Source: Motacilla alba alba (Eukaryota; Chordata; Aves; Passeriformes; Motacillidae). From it: a stretch of DNA of 64,000 bases. This document shows, piece after piece, positions 11,774-24,500 of the stretch. Location: the NCBI RefSeq assembly GCF_015832195.1, contig NC_052019.1, positions 46,627,016-46,691,015 of the forward strand, given 5' to 3'. The notes under the pieces were generated by a model. That model was not told the origin of the DNA. It ran no database searches and saw nothing but the letters and a program-made list of their open reading frames with translations. Both the position numbers and the translations under genes were made by a program. How positions within the stretch are numbered: the first letter of the stretch is position 1; each line of letters begins with the position of its first letter.

Positions 11774-14492
11774 CTCAAATTGTTTTAAGTGAAGCCAAAG
11801 GATCAAAACTTAATTAGCAGTGAAATACTTCTTATACCGATCGGTTTGCACCAGATCTCCTGAGGGACATAGATTTGTCTCTATCTGGAATCCCCACCCT
11901 ACCCTCAGCTGCTCATTTGCAGGTTTGTGTTTTGTCACTTGGCAGACGCTCACCTGCCGCACTGCTGAGACGGAAGAGCGCTTTTGGCAGCCGGGGCTGC
12001 GTGGCTCTGGGAGCAGGGGAGGCAAGTCCTAGCAGCTTCACCTCTTATGAGCAGTCTGGCTCTGCCAAGCCAAACAAGACAAGGTGACATACTTTTCTTG
12101 CTGTTGCTCTGTAGAAAGACTCAAGAGTTATTTGTTGGTCCCATGAGACAGGTTCTATTTCTTTTTCCTGCAGGGATAACAGTCATTCAGGTGTAACTCT
12201 TTGATTAAAAGGCTTTCCTTCTCTGAAGGCACAGCAGTGAGAATCACACCTCTGCTTAGGAAAAGGGCTTTGCTTCCAGCAGAAGTGCAGAGGTGAAGGC
12301 ATCACAGGTGGGATTTTCACAGGTGGTGCCAGATGCCCAGTTCAGTCTCTCATGAGGCCTAAGCAAGCGCTTTAGCAGCTCAGGCAATACAAAGGTATAA
12401 TGAGTTGCTGTAAAGGAATGACCCTGGCAAGAATTCAGGTCATAAGGGTCATAACATCTCTGTTGAACAGAGCTGTCGCTATCAGAAAGAACAACTCCAT
12501 CACAGTCTAGAATAGCTGGGCCTTGATGACTTGCTCACTTGCTGTGGCAATGACTGGGGTTTTGGTCACTTATACAACACAAAACTAACCTTGTCATTCC
12601 CTTAATTTTTGCAAATCACTGAACACATCTGTCTAAATATCCATGACCTAGAGGGGAAAACTAATATATTTAAAATACGAAATTGGTGCCAAATCTAACT
12701 CATCAGTCTCTGCTAGGATTCCTGAAAGTCTTGGGAGGTGGGACCTCAAGCAGTTTATTTTGGCATCCTTCTCAGCTAGGGAATCTTTTGATTGCAGTCA
12801 CTCTGGAAAGGACCTGCGCTGTGGAAGAAAGCAGGGTAAGCACTAACATGAGAGCAGAAGAAAGTCTTACAGTGCAACAGCAGGGAAAAAATGATAAAAT
12901 TGACCTGACTCAGGGGTTTTTCATTCAGGAAGAATAGGAAGGCAAGAAAAGGAATAAAACAGTTTAAAGTTGCAAGAAAGTCCTTTTCATCTAGATAATC
13001 CCTTTGACCACACAGGATTGCTCTTCCCACAGTTCAGGTGTTTTGTCCCTCCTTCCCTTCAGACTTCAAGGGGAAGGAAACAGTAACAATTTATTGGTGC
13101 TATCTCTGAGATACATCTCTGATATTAGCAATGGAAGCATTTTTACCCATGCTACTTGCACTGACTCCTCTAGCTGTCCCCCAAGATTCAGCCCCAAACA
13201 CAAGAAACAAGGAAAAGAAATACAAGTGTCCTCCTGTACCTTTTGTCTTCTGTATTAATTTTATAATCCCAATGTTTTTTTCATACACTGTTTGATCTGA
13301 CAAGAAGTCTAGAGTCTTGCTGAAGTTCAGTTTTCCTTTCTTAAGCACCCAACCAAGCAATCAAGGTAACTATTAATTATCTTTTTCAAGTTGCAGTTGT
13401 GACTAGGAAGTCAAAAAAAGAAAAAGAACCGAGCAAAGGGTTTTTTGACTAACTGTGGTTTCTTGTCTTCCCACAGGTATTTTGAACAACAGACCAGTAT
13501 TTTTAGCTTTGTCTAGTGAAAGTAAAAAAAAAAAAAAGAGAAATAAAAAGTTGTTGCTACATTTGCAAGTCTTCCCGGGTAGCGGCACAACTGTCACTCA
13601 GGCACTACGCTGACCTGGGTACCATCTCTCCTCTGCCTGCCGTATTCTGCAGGCTGCCTGTCTGTGCTCACACAGTTACAGTCCCTCCTGCTCAATCTGT
13701 GTGTTTTACATAGAATAAAACCCTCTTCAGGGCCCAGCAAGCAAAACAACTTCATCACTAAAAAGTTAGATGAGTCATGGTGAAAAAGAAGAAAAGGATT
13801 GCAGTCCCTGCTCCAAGAGACATTTAAACACTTAAATTAGGTAGTTGGTGTAATACAGCCAGGAGCACAGATATTATTCCTCCAAGGTGAGTGCACTAAG
13901 CCCCAAAATTATTCTCTCCATGGCCTTCAAAATATTTCAAGTGTTTTCCCAATAAAATTAAAGCAATAAGACGATTTAAGAACTCTCTCCTCCACTTAAA
14001 TAATGCCCTTATATATGAGTGATATCAATTCAAATGTCCTCAAGGTGAGGAAAAAATGTAATCCTAGCCTCCCACACACAAAATAAGGGCCCTAATCACC
14101 AAGTTCTTGGATGAAAGAGATTGCATTTACTTTGTCATTTCCTCTCCTTAAAAGGGCCATTAAAGAAAATGTTACATCTGACAAAATTTTGTCCTGAATA
14201 AGAAAAATCCATTTACATCCTAGTTGAAAAAAAATTATTCTGCAGAAGTAAAACTTTTGTTTAAGTTTTCAGTTAACCTGAGCTGTATTTCTTTTCTAAT
14301 TCTTCGTCATTTAATTGCCAGCCCAACTGGAAATAGCTGTCATTCACATAGACAGGGACCAAATTGTTGTTAATCAATTAGATGATTTAACTAAAACCTT
14401 CTGTAAACAACCTGTTTGAAAAACTAATACTTTTCTGTGTGGAATATCCAGCCCTTCTTTCTTAGGGACTTCTGTTTGAACATGGGAATTGG

Positions 14493-14521
<29 letters not shown>
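14493..14521. repeat. Poly-A run, 29 A
   Basis: An uninterrupted A homopolymer after GGAATTGG. No retrotransposon body is recognisable next to it. Confidence 0.9.
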
Positions 14522-14525
<4 letters not shown>

Positions 14526-14939
14526 GTTATTGAGTGAATCTTGTCTTGTGCAGTCTCAGCTCGTAAGGAATTTTGTTTAATTAATTGGCTAGAAATATAA
14601 ATAAATACATATCAACACGTTGCTTGAAAAGAGAGATCAGCTAGGAGCCTACCAGCTTTCCCTGCTTCCCATTGCTGGAATCAGATTTTCATTATCGTCC
14701 AGTCCTTGTATGGACTGCTTAGATTTATTTCACCAGGGTAGTGGGTTAAAAACTTCTCCCACCTGCCAACTGGGCTTGTACCATGAACTGTACCATGTCC
14801 AGCAGGAAAGCTGCTTTTTTCAAGAGATGTGGGTTACACCCCTTCACATTTTTTCTCTCAGTGTTATCACTTTCATTACAGTCGCTCAGCTCTTCAGAGA
14901 CGCTACCTGGAATCTACCTCAATTATCCTCTGCTATTGA

Positions 14940-15020
14940 CCCACCCAGCAAGACATGGAAATCATCAACTCTTCCAGGCTGGAAAAGGCCTGGAAGATCA
15001 AGGGCCTCAGCTCCCACTCC
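14940..15020 (-). mobile_element. Possible highly diverged CR1 3' fragment
   Basis: The stretch GGCTGGAAAAGGCCTGGAAG with ATCA before and after it resembles the reverse complement of the CR1 3' region, where a GGTTGGAAAAGACCT...GATCAT block follows the terminal repeats. The match is short and no octamer terminal repeat is visible. It may be an ancient CR1 remnant or coincidence. A RepeatMasker run with an avian library would settle it. Confidence 0.3.
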
Positions 15021-18000
15021 TAGAGTTACCCACTGGAATGGCATCTTCAGAAAGATCATTACTAATTCACAATAAGACCACAGGCTCTTACTGTAGATAT
15101 TGACATTGTCCACCTCATTGGAAATTTTGTACTTGAATACTGGAAGCTGCTAAAAACATTCCCAGTTATTATGTCAAGAAGGAATAAGGGCTGGGACAAT
15201 CAATACCAGTAGAAATATCTGGGGAAATTTGCCTTTTTATGTCTTGTTTTATATTCCCTCTCCTCTACTAGGGGTAAAGAGAATCTGGAAAGTCTTGAAA
15301 AAATTGTGTTCTTTCCCAAAAACAAAGGAGGGTTTCGGAAAGAGGACTGGTATTTTTCTTGCTGTCCTTGGGAAGCCAAAACTAAACCGAGTTATTCAGC
15401 ATTTAAACAAAACAATTGGCATAGTTCACAACCACTAAAAAGAAAGAACTCAAGCTTACTGAAAATGGAACTTCCATTCAAAAACTCTTTTGTATTTTAA
15501 ATGATGAAAAGAAAAAGAAGAAATTAAAAAGTTTCCTACTCTTACAGGTTGGTCAGAGCTCCAGGCAGGGACCTGACACCACCAGGGGCAAGATGTTGGG
15601 AATCTGGGATGCCAGACTGACAGGAGCAAGCCTTCCTCCCCCATCTATCAGTGAACAAAATGGGTTCTTGAAAAACCCACCTAGCCTGTCCTTACAGCAA
15701 AATGTTACATTTGAACATTTGGGCTGAATAGTTGAACCATCCCTGCTTCACAAATGCAGAGTTCTTAATTCCCTCTGTAGCTGGTTTCTCATGGCCAAAC
15801 AAGGCATTACACAGGGCTGGTAGATGCAATTCTGCATGCTACCTGTACCTTGCAGTACAAATGTGGCTCAAGAGGATGCAAGGTAGTTCATGCAGAGTAT
15901 TTTAGTGGCAGAAAAAGAATTAGAAATGTTATCGCATACCTAGTCAATGAATTATATCTTTTCCTGGAAGGAATTATCTTGTATTTGTCTAGAGACCCCA
16001 GTCAATATCTGATTCAGGCTGTGCTTAACAGAACAGGTAGTGTGTGTGCAAACAGATACAGACTTGTTTGTGTGTAAACAGAGCTGCAGCCTCTGCTCCA
16101 AAGAGCCTACATTGTTTCAGTGCTTTTAACATCCTTCATCAGACCTATCACATAACTCTCCCTCTTAGCATCCTTCTGACCTCTGCAAACTCACAAGAGC
16201 CGGCCTGCTTCTTCATACCTGCATGTTGTAGCAATTTGTCCCTCTAGGACCATGGTACCAGGCACAGATGAGGATGGTATTCCATGGAGCTCAGAAGTGC
16301 AAAGACACTGGTGAACTTGTAGGTTTATCAGAGAGACCTTTGAAACCCAAAGACAAATCTGCCAAGCTACCTTTTTCGGACCATGTGTTCCCTGTGGCCT
16401 ATGGTTATTCCCCATTTAGGCCCATTCATCAGCAGAACTAAAATACAGACACAGTAAATCCCACCGCCATCATCTCCACATACAACACACTTTATTATAA
16501 CAGAATAAGGGGTTCTGCTCTGCTGGACCAAATCAAGTTGGTCAGTGTTAAGCATCACATTTTGGATTCAAATCCCTGCTAAACCCTCTGCTTGTGCTCG
16601 TGGTTAACATTATTTTTATATCTGTCTTCAGAAATGAAAGACAGCAGCAGCTCGCACATAGCAGCAACAGCATCAGCAGCTTTTAAAGGCCAACTCCATA
16701 GATTAAAGGGTGATACACTGAGCACCGAAATCCCACCATCCCAGTGTCTACTGATTAGGTTGGGAGAAAAGCTGAGTGACAAACATGTTTCCAATCTGCC
16801 TAGCCCATGCAGCGAAATGGAGCAATCTGGCCTGAAAAGGGATTTAGACTTTTGTTGTGCACAAGGGGAGAAAAAGCTGATTTAAATCCATCAACAATGC
16901 CCTCCCTCTTGGTGATCTCAGAGATAAGGAACAGAGTCTGGCCACAGTTCATATCCTACCTCTCACCAGGCCCCACACTTCCACTCAAAGACAAAAGCTG
17001 GCAGATGAGGGCAAACGATGCTGCCTTGCTATTGAGCCGCCTGCTCACATAAAAACATGTTGTACAATGCATGAAGCCCGCCCAGAGCATTTCATCTAGC
17101 AAATTTTAAAGAGAATAAATCCCCAAGCCTGTAGGAGGAGAAATATACGGCCTTGTAGTTCATCAAGACCATTGCTATTAATATGTGTTTAGCACTGATG
17201 TGTAAAAAGGATATTTACAGACACAAAAGTCTTGCTCTAACCTGTTTACAGCCTAAACCAAGCAGGCATTTACATCAGAGAATAACAACATCCTATAGCT
17301 GATACAAGTGGGGTAGGCAAAGAAGAGACAAGGCAAAAAAAAAAAAAAGAAAAGGAAAAGGAAATAAGGTTTCTAAAAGAGAGCTATTAGATCCCCTTCC
17401 AAGGAGAGCAGATCACATGGTTGCCTTTATCCTGGTTATTTAATATATGCCATCCCTGTGCATTTCACTGTGACTGCCATAAGGAGTGAGTCATTACATT
17501 CTCTCTTTATCCCTTGTCATAAGGACTGAGAATGAGGTGATATAACCCATTTTTCTGAAACCTTTCCAGACCCTTGGGAAAAAAAAAAAAAAAACACCAA
17601 AATTTTTGCCTTCTTTTTTATCTGAAAGAGATGAAAATGTAGAAAAACCCAACAATACTGGCTGTGTATAAGTAAATTTGCTCTTTACACACCTTTTTTA
17701 AAATAAAAGTGAAATGAAACAGCCATGCAGGGATGCAGGTGGGGAAAGTCAATCTGTGCAAAAAGCAGAGTCTTGTTTTCATGTGACAAAAAAGTGCCTG
17801 ACAACAGTTGTGAAGAACACCAACAAAATGGTTGCTGGAAAACAGCAGCAGCAACAGCGGCAGCCATCACCTCCATCACTCTCCAGATGCCCCTCATGAT
17901 AGGCATTAGTGCAGAGCTTCCTCCTTTACAATGATTAAAACAGACTTCAGCAAGCCCTTATTGCCACCATCTTTGGAGAGCAGTATTCAGATGCAGATTG

Positions 18001-18089
18001 CCTTAAATCCCATCAACCCATTCAGGCGTTCGTATGCAAGTGTGTCTGCCCCTGAGTGTGTATGTGTGCGAGTGTTTAGATGCATTTAT

Positions 18090-18114
18090 ACACACACACA
18101 CGCACACACACACA
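18090..18114. repeat. (CA)n microsatellite with one CG interruption
   Basis: About twelve CA units, with one unit changed to CG near 18101. It follows a TGTG-rich stretch at about 18040-18075, so the two can pair with each other. Confidence 0.9.
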
Positions 18115-18579
18115 AAATTCTCCCTCTGCACACACCTTTTCTCCACCCTCTCATTCACAGGGAAAGAGCTAAAATTGTCAAAGATGAGAATGTGTATTTT
18201 CCAGGCTACTTTGTCAGATGTTCATGTGTGCATCTTATAAATATTTCATACCAAATATTTAACATTATTCCTTCCCCAATCGGATCAGCTTTGAAATGCT
18301 CCTCAAAGTGAATTCTCCCCTAACAATGGCTTGACGCAAAAGCCTTTTTTCTCTCTTAAGAAGAGAAGGCTGCACATGGTCTGCTACCATAGCAGCATGA
18401 ATAGTTCTTATTTAATGGAAAATAAAAGATACTTTACATTAATTCAGTGGGGGATGGAAAGCTGGGCACATGCGTACCTTGTGCTTCAAACATGGAGGAG
18501 CATCATACCTTGACCTCCCCTCTCCTGGTCCCATGATTATTACCCAGCTTGCATTAGAACCGTAATGGGAAGTGACAAG

Positions 18580-18780
18580 TTTATGTAAATGATCCACACA
18601 AGGATTTTGCTCTTGTAAAACAGAGCAGTTACTCTGGGCTTTCTAATTATTTCATGCCTTGTGGTTCTGTGATGGGGCAGAGATGACTATTACTTGAAAA
18701 GTATATTGTGATTGACAAGCCACTGTCCCCCTGGAACTCATTAAGGCCTGTGCTTTGCGAGAGCGGGTAAAAAAACCCTA
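18580..18780. promoter_or_regulatory. Candidate conserved enhancer-like element
   Basis: AT-rich unique DNA with several developmental transcription-factor-like sites within about 140 bp. They are ATGTAAAT (18583-18590, octamer-like), CTAATTATT (18643-18651, homeodomain-like), TGTGGTT (18660-18666, RUNX-like) and TGATTGACA (18709-18717, PBX/HOX-like). No repeat or open frame explains it. The clustering is only suggestive, because such short sites occur by chance. Conservation across birds and other amniotes would be the test. Confidence 0.2.
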
Positions 18781-20549
18781 CCAGGCACACCACACACACA
18801 TCCTCACCCCAGCGCCGGCTGCTCCTTCAGATCATTTGTTGGGATTTTTGCACTGATACAGAAAAGCACAATCTGCATGTATCTCAAACAAGTACCACCT
18901 CCTGGCTACAAATTGACCAATTATCCTCTGCTTTCACTTTTTCAGTTTTAAATCTGTAAGATTAGCAGCAACATACCTGTCAAACATGCAGCGGTGCTTG
19001 GATTTCAGAACACTGGATGAAAAAGCCAGTGTTTCACAAGACCCTATCTGACAGAACAGGGAGGAGAGGGGCTGGGACAGGGAACGAGGGCTACCCTAAA
19101 AGCTGCCACCAATGCATTTCTGCTACTCTGATTTGTGCCAGGTGCTTTCCAGGACATATGAAAGGCCATTCTACTGCCTCTGCATGACCTGTTTGCTTTT
19201 CTTTCTTAATTGATTTTTCTGGCCTTTAAACTTGAAGGAAAAAAAAAAAAGGACAGTTTCTTTGGCAAAATACAGCCCCTGTCTTTCGAAACATACACTA
19301 TGCTGCAACCATGGAGGGAGGAAGAATCCTATTCAGGCAGCTGCATTGTTTCCCAGTGTAGCAGTGGGTTTGAATTCTGCTGCTGGTTTGGGATGTAACA
19401 GTTTGGCATAAAATCAATTCATTGTTAACTCCATTGTGGTTGGATCTTATGGGCATGCAGCATTTCTTACTTTTAGTTATGTTTGATTTGTGATTGAAAT
19501 AAATCCTCTGGAGATACTTATGAAAGGCACTTGGCCCACCTCAATTCTTCCAATAGAAAACATTGGCACTTTGCTTCCTTCAATCAACCCCAATCTTTGC
19601 AAAAAATTAACAAAACCAATGACCAATCAACTTTTGAGGGTTTCGGTTTCAATTTGACCACTTCAGTACTTCAATCAGAATCTTTCCAGTAACCCACCTG
19701 ACTATGTCTGCAAGTATTCAACAGGGGAAAATTATACTTTTAGTGTCATGCTCCATAATAGCATTGCATTGAAGTAACAGTACCCATAATCTGTAATACT
19801 TTATCGTGCTTCATTTTTCAGTGGATTTCCCCCAAAAACATATGAGTCACAGATATTCAATAAGCAAGACAAATCCTCAGGATCCAACTTATCAAGCTTA
19901 GGCCAAAAATTCTATGTCGTTGATGATCAATCAGCATCATGATAGAAACACATGGAGAGAAGAATAATAAAAACAGCAAAAAAGGGGGGAGGAGGAAGAC
20001 ATAGGAGTGTTTCTATGTTACCTACATTTTGGAGCAGTGAATACACTGGGGACTAAGGAGGATGTTGAAACACACTCAGCACTGATTTGATTTGCCTCAT
20101 TGAGGTGGACTCCATGTTATGAGTCTCACAAGCACAGCCATAGGTTAATGTAAGGATTGTTGGGCTCTGCCTTTTCAGTATGTGCAGTTTGCAAGCAGCT
20201 CAAACACCGGTCAGGCTGAGGATGAAGCCTATGTCTAGGGACCCTGCTGAGCCGTCATAAATCCTGTGCCAGTCCAAAATGGCATTTGTAGTGGGACATC
20301 AGTCAGCAGGGAGGGCACAGGCCAGTATTGCCAAGTTTCTCTGACATGTGGTTTTATGCCCCTCCATTCCTATTTTTGCAGTGAGAGGTCACAGTCATGA
20401 TCATCTAGTGAACTAGTGAACTGCATCTACTGCTTCCCCTTCCTTGGGTCTCCAAGATACAGGTTGGATGGCTCTCAGCCACTTGACAAATTTGGTATGC
20501 AGTTCATCAGGAGAGGAAAGTTACTTCATTTTTTTTTAAGTGCACTCAC

Positions 20550-20609
20550 CTAGTGTATATCTCCATTCAGTCAGTTTTTGAGAATGACAGGAAGAGTGTC
20601 ATTTGGCAT
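20550..20609 (-). other. Candidate non-coding exon, minus strand
   Basis: On the minus strand a good pyrimidine tract and CAG acceptor (TTTTCCTGCTATCAG) precede this 60-bp segment, and TAG|GTGAGTGC, a near-consensus donor, follows it. All three frames contain stops, so if spliced it would be a lncRNA or untranslated exon. Both sites are strong, but isolated pairs like this are expected by chance in a window of this size. No partner exon is established. Confidence 0.18.
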
Positions 20610-21256
20610 CTGATAGCAGGAAAATACAATTTTACATGTAAGCTGAGCAAGTGCAAACTGAGGGACTCATTGCTTGTAAAGTAAAACTGTGCACTAATCA
20701 TTTAGCACCAGCAAAGTACTTTTCCTACCTAGCAAATATTATCTTATCATTGCTCAACCCATTCAAGTTAACACCCCAGCAATATCTCAGCTCTCTCCTT
20801 GAGTGTCCTTCAAAGGTAGCACTGGAGAGCTACTGGTTTTTTTATGGAAGCATTTGTATAACAGCTGAGAATCAGCTGCTTATGCATCTTCAATAGTAGA
20901 AAATACACAGGATGCAGATATGCCTTGCACTGCAATTCCCATCCCCAGCTGGACTGCAGCGCAATTCTTGTAAACACTCTTCTGAGTCCCAAACTCCTTG
21001 AAGGAAAACCCCTTGAAACTGCATCTTTGTTTCAGGAACTTGGACCCTTCTGGCTCCAGGACATAAGCAGACACTCATTCAGTTTTATTGAGAATCATTT
21101 GTCACCTCTGTGACCATTAGCCTCTGACCACAGAGGTGTAGAAAGAGTGATAAGTACCTTCAACAGAAGATGTTTCTGTAGACAAGAGCACTGTGGTCAC
21201 TTCTAGACACCATCAGAAATTTAACAGGTAGAAAAAGAGCTGAAAAAACAATATGA

Positions 21257-21526
21257 AGAATCACAGAACCAACAAAACATGCGGGGTGTGAAGGGTCCCA
21301 TGAGGACCATTGACTCCAGCTCCTGGCCTTGCACAGGATCATCCCCAAGAATCACACCAGGTGCCTGAGAGCATTATCCAAATTCATCTTGAGCTCTTTA
21401 GACTTGGTGCTGTGATCACTTCCCTGGGGAGCCTGTTGCAGTGCCCAAACACCTTCTGGGTGCAGAATCTTTTTCTAATATCCAACCTAAACCTTCCCAT
21501 GCCACAACTTCAGGTCATTCCCTCAG
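21257..21526 (-). mobile_element. CR1 LINE 3'-end fragment
   Basis: About 270 bp matching the 3' end of a CR1 retrotransposon read on the minus strand. The 3' terminus shows copies of the short terminal repeat (GATTCTT and GGTTCTGT on the minus strand), which CR1 uses in place of a poly-A tail. The body shows the familiar blocks 'gactccagctcctggcc', 'aagaatcacaccaggtgcc', 'ctggggagcctgttgcagtg' and 'ctaatatccaacctaaacc'. It is 5'-truncated, as nearly all CR1 copies are, and moderately diverged. It is an inactive fossil and contains no ORF. Confidence 0.92.
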
Positions 21527-24500
21527 AAGAAAGAGAGAAAAAACCCATCAACTAAATTCACCAAATTACTTTGAAGAACAGGTAATTTACACTAAAAGGC
21601 CAAAATCTACCAATTATGTTCATATTCATCCAGCCTTTATTTTAACATCCTCTTGCCCTATGAGATTTTATTATCATTGAGAAGAAATGTTGTGATCACA
21701 GAATCTGAGCTCTGGGAGCTCTTAATCATAAGCACATAGCATCAGCCACAGCACTAAGTGTGTGGAAAAGGGAACAAAGAAACAAGCGGTTTACTCAGAA
21801 ATCATCTTGGAGAGTTGTAAAGAGACTCAAAGAGGCTGAAGCTCTTCCTTCAGTGCTGGTGGCAATCAGGCCTACTAAGCTACACAGGAGCACTGTTGTC
21901 AGCAAAAGGCATGGCATAAGTGCCTACAGCCCAGAGTTTACTGAGTTTATATGATTATCTGTGGAAGAAGTTAAGATAGCTCTGTTCATAAAAGTACACT
22001 AGTACAAATATTTATGTAAACTGTGCTTGCAATATCTCAGTTGAAATGCAAGCAATTATACTTCTGGCATGTTTATCTAGTCTCAGTGGAAGTGCCTGAC
22101 CTTTATGTTGCTTAAAGTGGATAATGCAATCAGCTGTTAATGACATATTTTAAGTTAAATTTTGCTTATTTTGGAATGGAGCAAACCATATGGTGGAAGT
22201 TACATACTACATCTTTTCACACCGGTCAAGCCTAAACCCCTGCCTTTTACTAGAAAACAGCATGCTGCTTATTAAGTGCATCTTCATATGCATCTATGTT
22301 TATATAATATAACTATTTTTATGTATTAAACTTTGCATGCATAGCTATACATTTTAGAGGTGTTCATGGTCTTGAGACATTGCTACTTCGAGTCATGCAA
22401 GCTGGATGATCTTCCACAGGCTGTGCAGCTTGGGGGCCTGACTTCTGTTTTCCAATATTTAAGCAAATCCAAGGACTCATTACACAGGGAAAATCTCATT
22501 CTCTCAATTCCATAAAACTGGGTTGAAAACCTCCCCATGCCATCTCAACTTGGATTTTTCTCATGTCGTTTTTCTGCTTTCTGTATTCCAAAAGGAAGGA
22601 TCAGAATGTAGGCAAAGAAAAGCTGAAGGGAGCAGGGCAAATCTTGGTTTCGGCTTGGAAGGACTGCCCCCTCCATAAACCACAGAGAACATGGCAGTGC
22701 TGTGAAGCTCATGTGGTCAAAGCCTGCGCATCTTATGGGAAAAGCTAAACTAATTCAGAGAGCTCAAACCATCCACTCAGCACCAGGGAACACAGCCAGA
22801 GGAACAGTTTTAAGCTCGAACCATCCAATTAGTTTAAATACATTATTAACAGCAGAGGCCACAGCTAAATGCATCAATAACCTAAACCTTACCTAGACAC
22901 AACAAGAGAAATGCTGGCAACTTCAGCTGCTGAAGGTTAGATGAATTCAGTATGAGTTACAACTGCATCCTGAAGGTCTCAGTAAAGAACATCCACAAAA
23001 TACCAGTCTCAAGTACTTGGAAGCACAACAGAGACCGTCCCATTTCATCACAAACCAAAAATCACGCCAAGTTTCAAACCTAGCTGCAACTAAATAATTT
23101 GGATCTAAAATCCATAACTGACCTTTCCTTATACATCTCTGTTCTTTACCTTGCCCCCATCCTGCTGTGAAATGTGCAATAATTGCATAGCAGATGACTT
23201 TTGTTTTCTAAGAACATGACATGGCCATTATTAATGTGGCCTGGTATAAGTCTGTTTTTCTTTTCATCTTTATCAGACATCTATATCTCTCTGAGAGGTC
23301 TTGTTTACATAAAACAGTGCACTTGGATGCATGGTGCTTAATGAGTTTCTGTATAATCAGAAAAGAGTGAGTAAAGTACACTACTCTTTCTAATTATGAA
23401 TCATTTGACTGTGTTAAGAGAAAGAGTACTTCAGCAAATAGTGCCAGAAAGCTTCTTTCCTATTGTTGTTGTTGCTGCAAAGAACAGCTATAAATTAAAA
23501 TTTAAGGACAATGTTGCTTTGGCTCCAAGCAGAAGCAGTAGAAAGAGAAAAACCCCCGGCTGTGCTCATATTTCATGCTCCCTTAATCAGTAAGTGGTTC
23601 CTTCCTACATTTACAAGGGTGGTATAATGAAGCTGACCAAACACTGGTCTCAGTGGGTCTAGCTACTCTCAGGGAACCCTAAGAGCACTTCCCACTTCAG
23701 ATTCACATTTCCCCTTGGATGCTGATGAGCCTCAAGTGCACTGTCCACCTGACACCTCCTGCTTTCTATCAAAAGAAAAACCCAGGTGAAGGGCAGCGAT
23801 GGAGCTGTGGCGGGCCAGTGCTCTGACCTGCAGCCCAGCACAGAGCTTGCCGGTCTCACACACAGAGGCACACAGGCAACCTGTGACATTTGAATGGCCC
23901 TTGGCAATTTACTGCACACTCCAAAAAGTGAAGGTTTGGTATGAGAGCTTGAATTCTCACTATCATCCACACACCTAGTAAAGCAACAAAGCTGACTGGC
24001 TCCGTGTCCTTCACAAAAAAGCAATTTCCACAAAAACCTACATCAGAGGACGTGATTTTTAGTCACTTTGTCCAAATTTTGCCAATCTAGTTATAAATGC
24101 CTGAGTTTTTCCCAGAGGTAAGACAAGCAGGGCAATGTTTGATAGTCCTGACTCCCTCGAATGAGCCCCGCACAGCACAACCACAAGCTGTGCACGTGCA
24201 AGCTCCTGTGAAGCCCCAGCACAAACACATGTCACAGGCTGGAGGGGCAGAAGCAAGGTCCAATGTACATGATCTCCAAGACTACTCTGGGCCAGCTCAC
24301 TGGGACACAAAGCATCGTGAGATGCCACGAGACTTGCAGGAGCAGCTGGAAAACAGAAGGCATCAATCTGCTTTCGAGGCTACCTTTATCTCCCTTCCCC
24401 TACCCTGGGCTGCATCCACAGGAGAGCCAGCCTGGTTCTGCAGGATCTCTGATGGAGTCCAGCACTACTAGGGTGGCCAGGGGCATCCTTTTTTAGTATG

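Larger units (their letters stand above)
11774..21256. other. Non-coding unique sequence, no gene seen
   Basis: Unique sequence holding a small CpG cluster (11945-12003), a 29-A run, a short CAG-rich patch near 17838-17865, the CA repeat near 18.1 kb and an AT-rich regulatory-like stretch near 18.6 kb. A 151-codon open frame at 14620-15075 on the plus strand has no recognisable domain. I treat it as chance. Confidence 0.5.

Noticed and set aside
14620..15075. 151-codon open frame on the plus strand
   Set aside because: No recognisable domain. It overlaps a second open frame and a possible CR1 remnant, and its length is within chance for this window.
15937..15976. Possible 24-bp minus-strand micro-exon with TTCCTTCCAG and TAG|GTATGC
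   Set aside because: It is too short to judge, has no partner exon, and similar pairs are expected by chance.
16212..16290. CAG|GTATGA donor on the minus strand with open upstream codons
   Set aside because: The acceptor choice is ambiguous and the peptide is unrecognised. It is no better than background.
16540..16600. GGATTCAAATCC resembling a tRNA T-arm or MIR core
   Set aside because: No cloverleaf can be drawn around it, and the surrounding match to a MIR consensus is too short to call.
17838..17865. CAG-rich stretch suggesting a polyglutamine coding repeat
   Set aside because: It is only a few interrupted units in a short frame without other support.
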